From contig JAQVXL010000011.1 in assembly GCA_028709235.1 (NCBI GenBank), forward strand, positions 1 to 43,629: DNA of 43,629 nt, in the 5' to 3' direction. The stretch is from Desulfotomaculaceae bacterium. GTDB taxonomy: Bacteria; Bacillota; Desulfotomaculia; Desulfotomaculales; Pelotomaculaceae. The notes beneath the pieces were generated by a model. The model made no database searches, was not told the origin of the DNA, and worked only from the letters and a program-made list of their open reading frames with translations. Every line of letters begins with the position of its first letter. The first letter of the stretch is position 1. A program made the position numbers and the translations under genes. Of this stretch, positions 42,256-43,629 are shown piece by piece.

Positions 42256-43500
42256 TTATCTGGCATCGATAAGAACTTTTTCTACAGGGTAGAGAAAATA
42301 GAAGCTTGACATTATCGCCAGCAGTAAAGCGCTCAATATCAGAGCCGATGAAATCCCGTAGCTGTTGGCCAGTAATCCGCCGAGAGTCGGCCCGGCGGCA
42401 ATTCCCAGCCCCTCAATAGTTGAAAAGACACCCCAGCCTGTCGCCTGTCGGTCAGGTGGGATCACCTTTGCCAGGAGATTGTTCCATGCCGGCAGGATAG
42501 CTGCATATGAGAATCCTACCAGCGCGGCTAATAAGTAGGCGCTGACCGGATCACGGGCAGAAGAGAAAAGAACCAGGGAGATCGCGCACATGGCAAAGCC
42601 GCAGCCCAGCAGGATTTTAAGCCTTATAATGTCGGCCAGTCGGCCCATCGGCAGAAAAGAAGCAGCTGCAGCACTACCTCCGGCGAGAAGAAGTAAGGCA
42701 TACTGGTGCGGATTGAGCCCGAGCATGTTCGTAGCATACAGGGGAAGCAGCGGGAGTAAGATGCTGGCAGTCATGGTTTGAAGAAACATGCCGGGTAGAA
42801 GTATTTTTTTAAAGGCCTGGTTCTGCAGCATCAGGGAAACTTCTTTCCAAAATGAAAAGCCTGAACTCGCAACAGTTTTACGCTCTGTAACCGGGAGCAT
42901 TAATATGGTTATAGCCAGAGCGCACCCCCACAGCGCAATCAGCAGCCAGAAAGCCAGGTTGTAATCATGGGCAATAAAAAAATTTATTACCACCGGGCCA
43001 CCGCCGGCGCCCAGCAACCACACGGCAAAAATCAGTCCCATGCGTGTGGCCCGCTCTCTCAGCTGCACCGGAGCAACACCACTGATAACAGCCAGCCAGA
43101 CTGGCGAAACAGCCAGGCCAAAGGAGGCTGAGCCAAGTATTAATACAGCGGCGGAGTCAGAGTGCTTCATTATTAACAGTGCAACCAGGCCAATCAATAA
43201 TCCCAGGAGTAAAACCGGATAGCCCTTGCGGTCCAACTGCCAGCCGGCTGTTCCTTTGCACAGAGTTTCTCCCAGGTAGTGGGCTGATACCGCGAGCCCG
43301 GCCGCCGCAACTGATATGCCTAAATAATTAACGGCGTAAAGGGGCAGGAAGGTCAGAAAAAAAGCTCCCCTTGTGAACTCTATTAAGAAAAGCACCAGTA
43401 TCAGGCCAAGTTCTTTTTTTGAAGTGAGGATTATCTTCAACTCATGCAATAATTCTGAGCAACTCCTCAGTTTAAGTTTATATGGATTGGCAAATATCAT
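42256..43500 (-). CDS. Major facilitator superfamily transporter
   Basis: A 414-residue integral membrane protein with about 12 hydrophobic segments in two halves joined by a basic loop (about residue 195-215). The RKGYP and MGRLAD loops after TM2 and TM8 resemble the MFS A-type motif. Substrate unknown; drug or sugar efflux is possible. The ATG at 43500 has no clear ribosome binding site, and a later TTG/ATG start near the first membrane helix is possible. It is in line with the polysaccharide deacetylase, so one transcript is likely. Confidence 0.88.
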   Translation of the reverse strand: MIFANPYKLKLRSCSELLHELKIILTSKKELGLILVLFLIEFTRGAFFLTFLPLYAVNYLGISVAAAGLAVSAHYLGETLCKGTAGWQLDRKGYPVLLLGLLIGLVALLIMKHSDSAAVLILGSASFGLAVSPVWLAVISGVAPVQLRERATRMGLIFAVWLLGAGGGPVVINFFIAHDYNLAFWLLIALWGCALAITILMLPVTERKTVASSGFSFWKEVSLMLQNQAFKKILLPGMFLQTMTASILLPLLPLYATNMLGLNPHQYALLLLAGGSAAAASFLPMGRLADIIRLKILLGCGFAMCAISLVLFSSARDPVSAYLLAALVGFSYAAILPAWNNLLAKVIPPDRQATGWGVFSTIEGLGIAAGPTLGGLLANSYGISSALILSALLLAIMSSFYFLYPVEKVLIDAR

Positions 43501-43629
43501 ACACTCAACTTTCGCACATTGAAATTTTTAGGCGCTTCTTAAATATTGAGGATAGTGAAGCACAAAAATGGTTCAAGAACGCATTGACCTTCTGTTCCGA
43601 CAAAAACAAGAAATCAATTAAAGACTTTT
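43482..43629 (+). CDS. Partial open frame running off the window end
   Basis: From ATG 43482 a frame stays open for 49 codons to the window end, beginning MDWQISYTQLSHIEIFRRF. It has no obvious Shine-Dalgarno and overlaps the predicted MFS start by 19 nt on the other strand. I do not recognise it; a transposase-like N-terminus is possible but unsupported. Confidence 0.3.
   Translation, partial: MDWQISYTQLSHIEIFRRFLNIEDSEAQKWFKNALTFCSDKNKKSIKDF

Overview
The window reads as chromosome of an anaerobic, endospore-forming Firmicute of the Desulfotomaculum/Pelotomaculum (Peptococcaceae) type. This rests on gene order and gene content (hrcA-operon tail dnaK-dnaJ-prmA-rsmE-mtaB; yqfC-yqfD-phoH-pgpH-ybeY-dgkA-cdd-era-recO; T-box-glyQS-ccpN-ppsR-ppdK; dgt-dnaG-sigA), strong Shine-Dalgarno sites, frequent GTG/TTG starts, sporulation genes and a PPi-linked sugar metabolism. 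The genus is an inference.

Layout. 1-7317 (+): chaperone and translation-maintenance genes dnaK, dnaJ, prmA, a tautomerase, rsmE, mtaB, a HIT protein and rpsU, ending in a strong terminator. 7334-9548 (-): an accessory two-gene island, a 324-residue protein with an Sm-like N-terminus and a 22-cysteine repeat region, followed 4 nt later by a radical SAM/SPASM enzyme. This looks like a precursor-maturase pair for a thioether-type modified protein and is the most interesting part of the window. 9773-18534 (+): sporulation and housekeeping genes from yqfC to recO and a DUF4342-like gene. 18547-21933 (+): glycyl T-box leader and glyQS. 22012-26265 (+): CcpN-like repressor, PPDK regulatory protein and PPDK, a gluconeogenesis/PPi-energy module. 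26382-31947 (+): thpR, a flavin reductase, dgt, dnaG and sigA. 31966-32449 (+): a strong promoter, four tRNAs (Asn, CAT, Glu, Val) and a terminator. 32907-33518 (+): ctc/rplY.

From 33654 the region is more mixed: PPi-type phosphofructokinase (-), a decayed Lon-like protease pseudogene (+), a small orphan gene (-), a DegP/HtrA protease (+), a cysteine-cluster protein (+), a glcD-glcF oxidase pair with a frameshift in glcF (-), and a polysaccharide deacetylase-MFS pair (-). REP-like palindromic elements lie in at least three intergenic spaces (1858-1905, 15778-15838, 26283-26352).

How it fits together: PPDK (with its bifunctional regulator and the CcpN-like repressor) and the PPi-dependent phosphofructokinase fit a PPi-economising glycolysis/gluconeogenesis typical of syntrophic or sulfate-reducing clostridia. 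No phage genes, complete insertion sequence or CRISPR array were seen.
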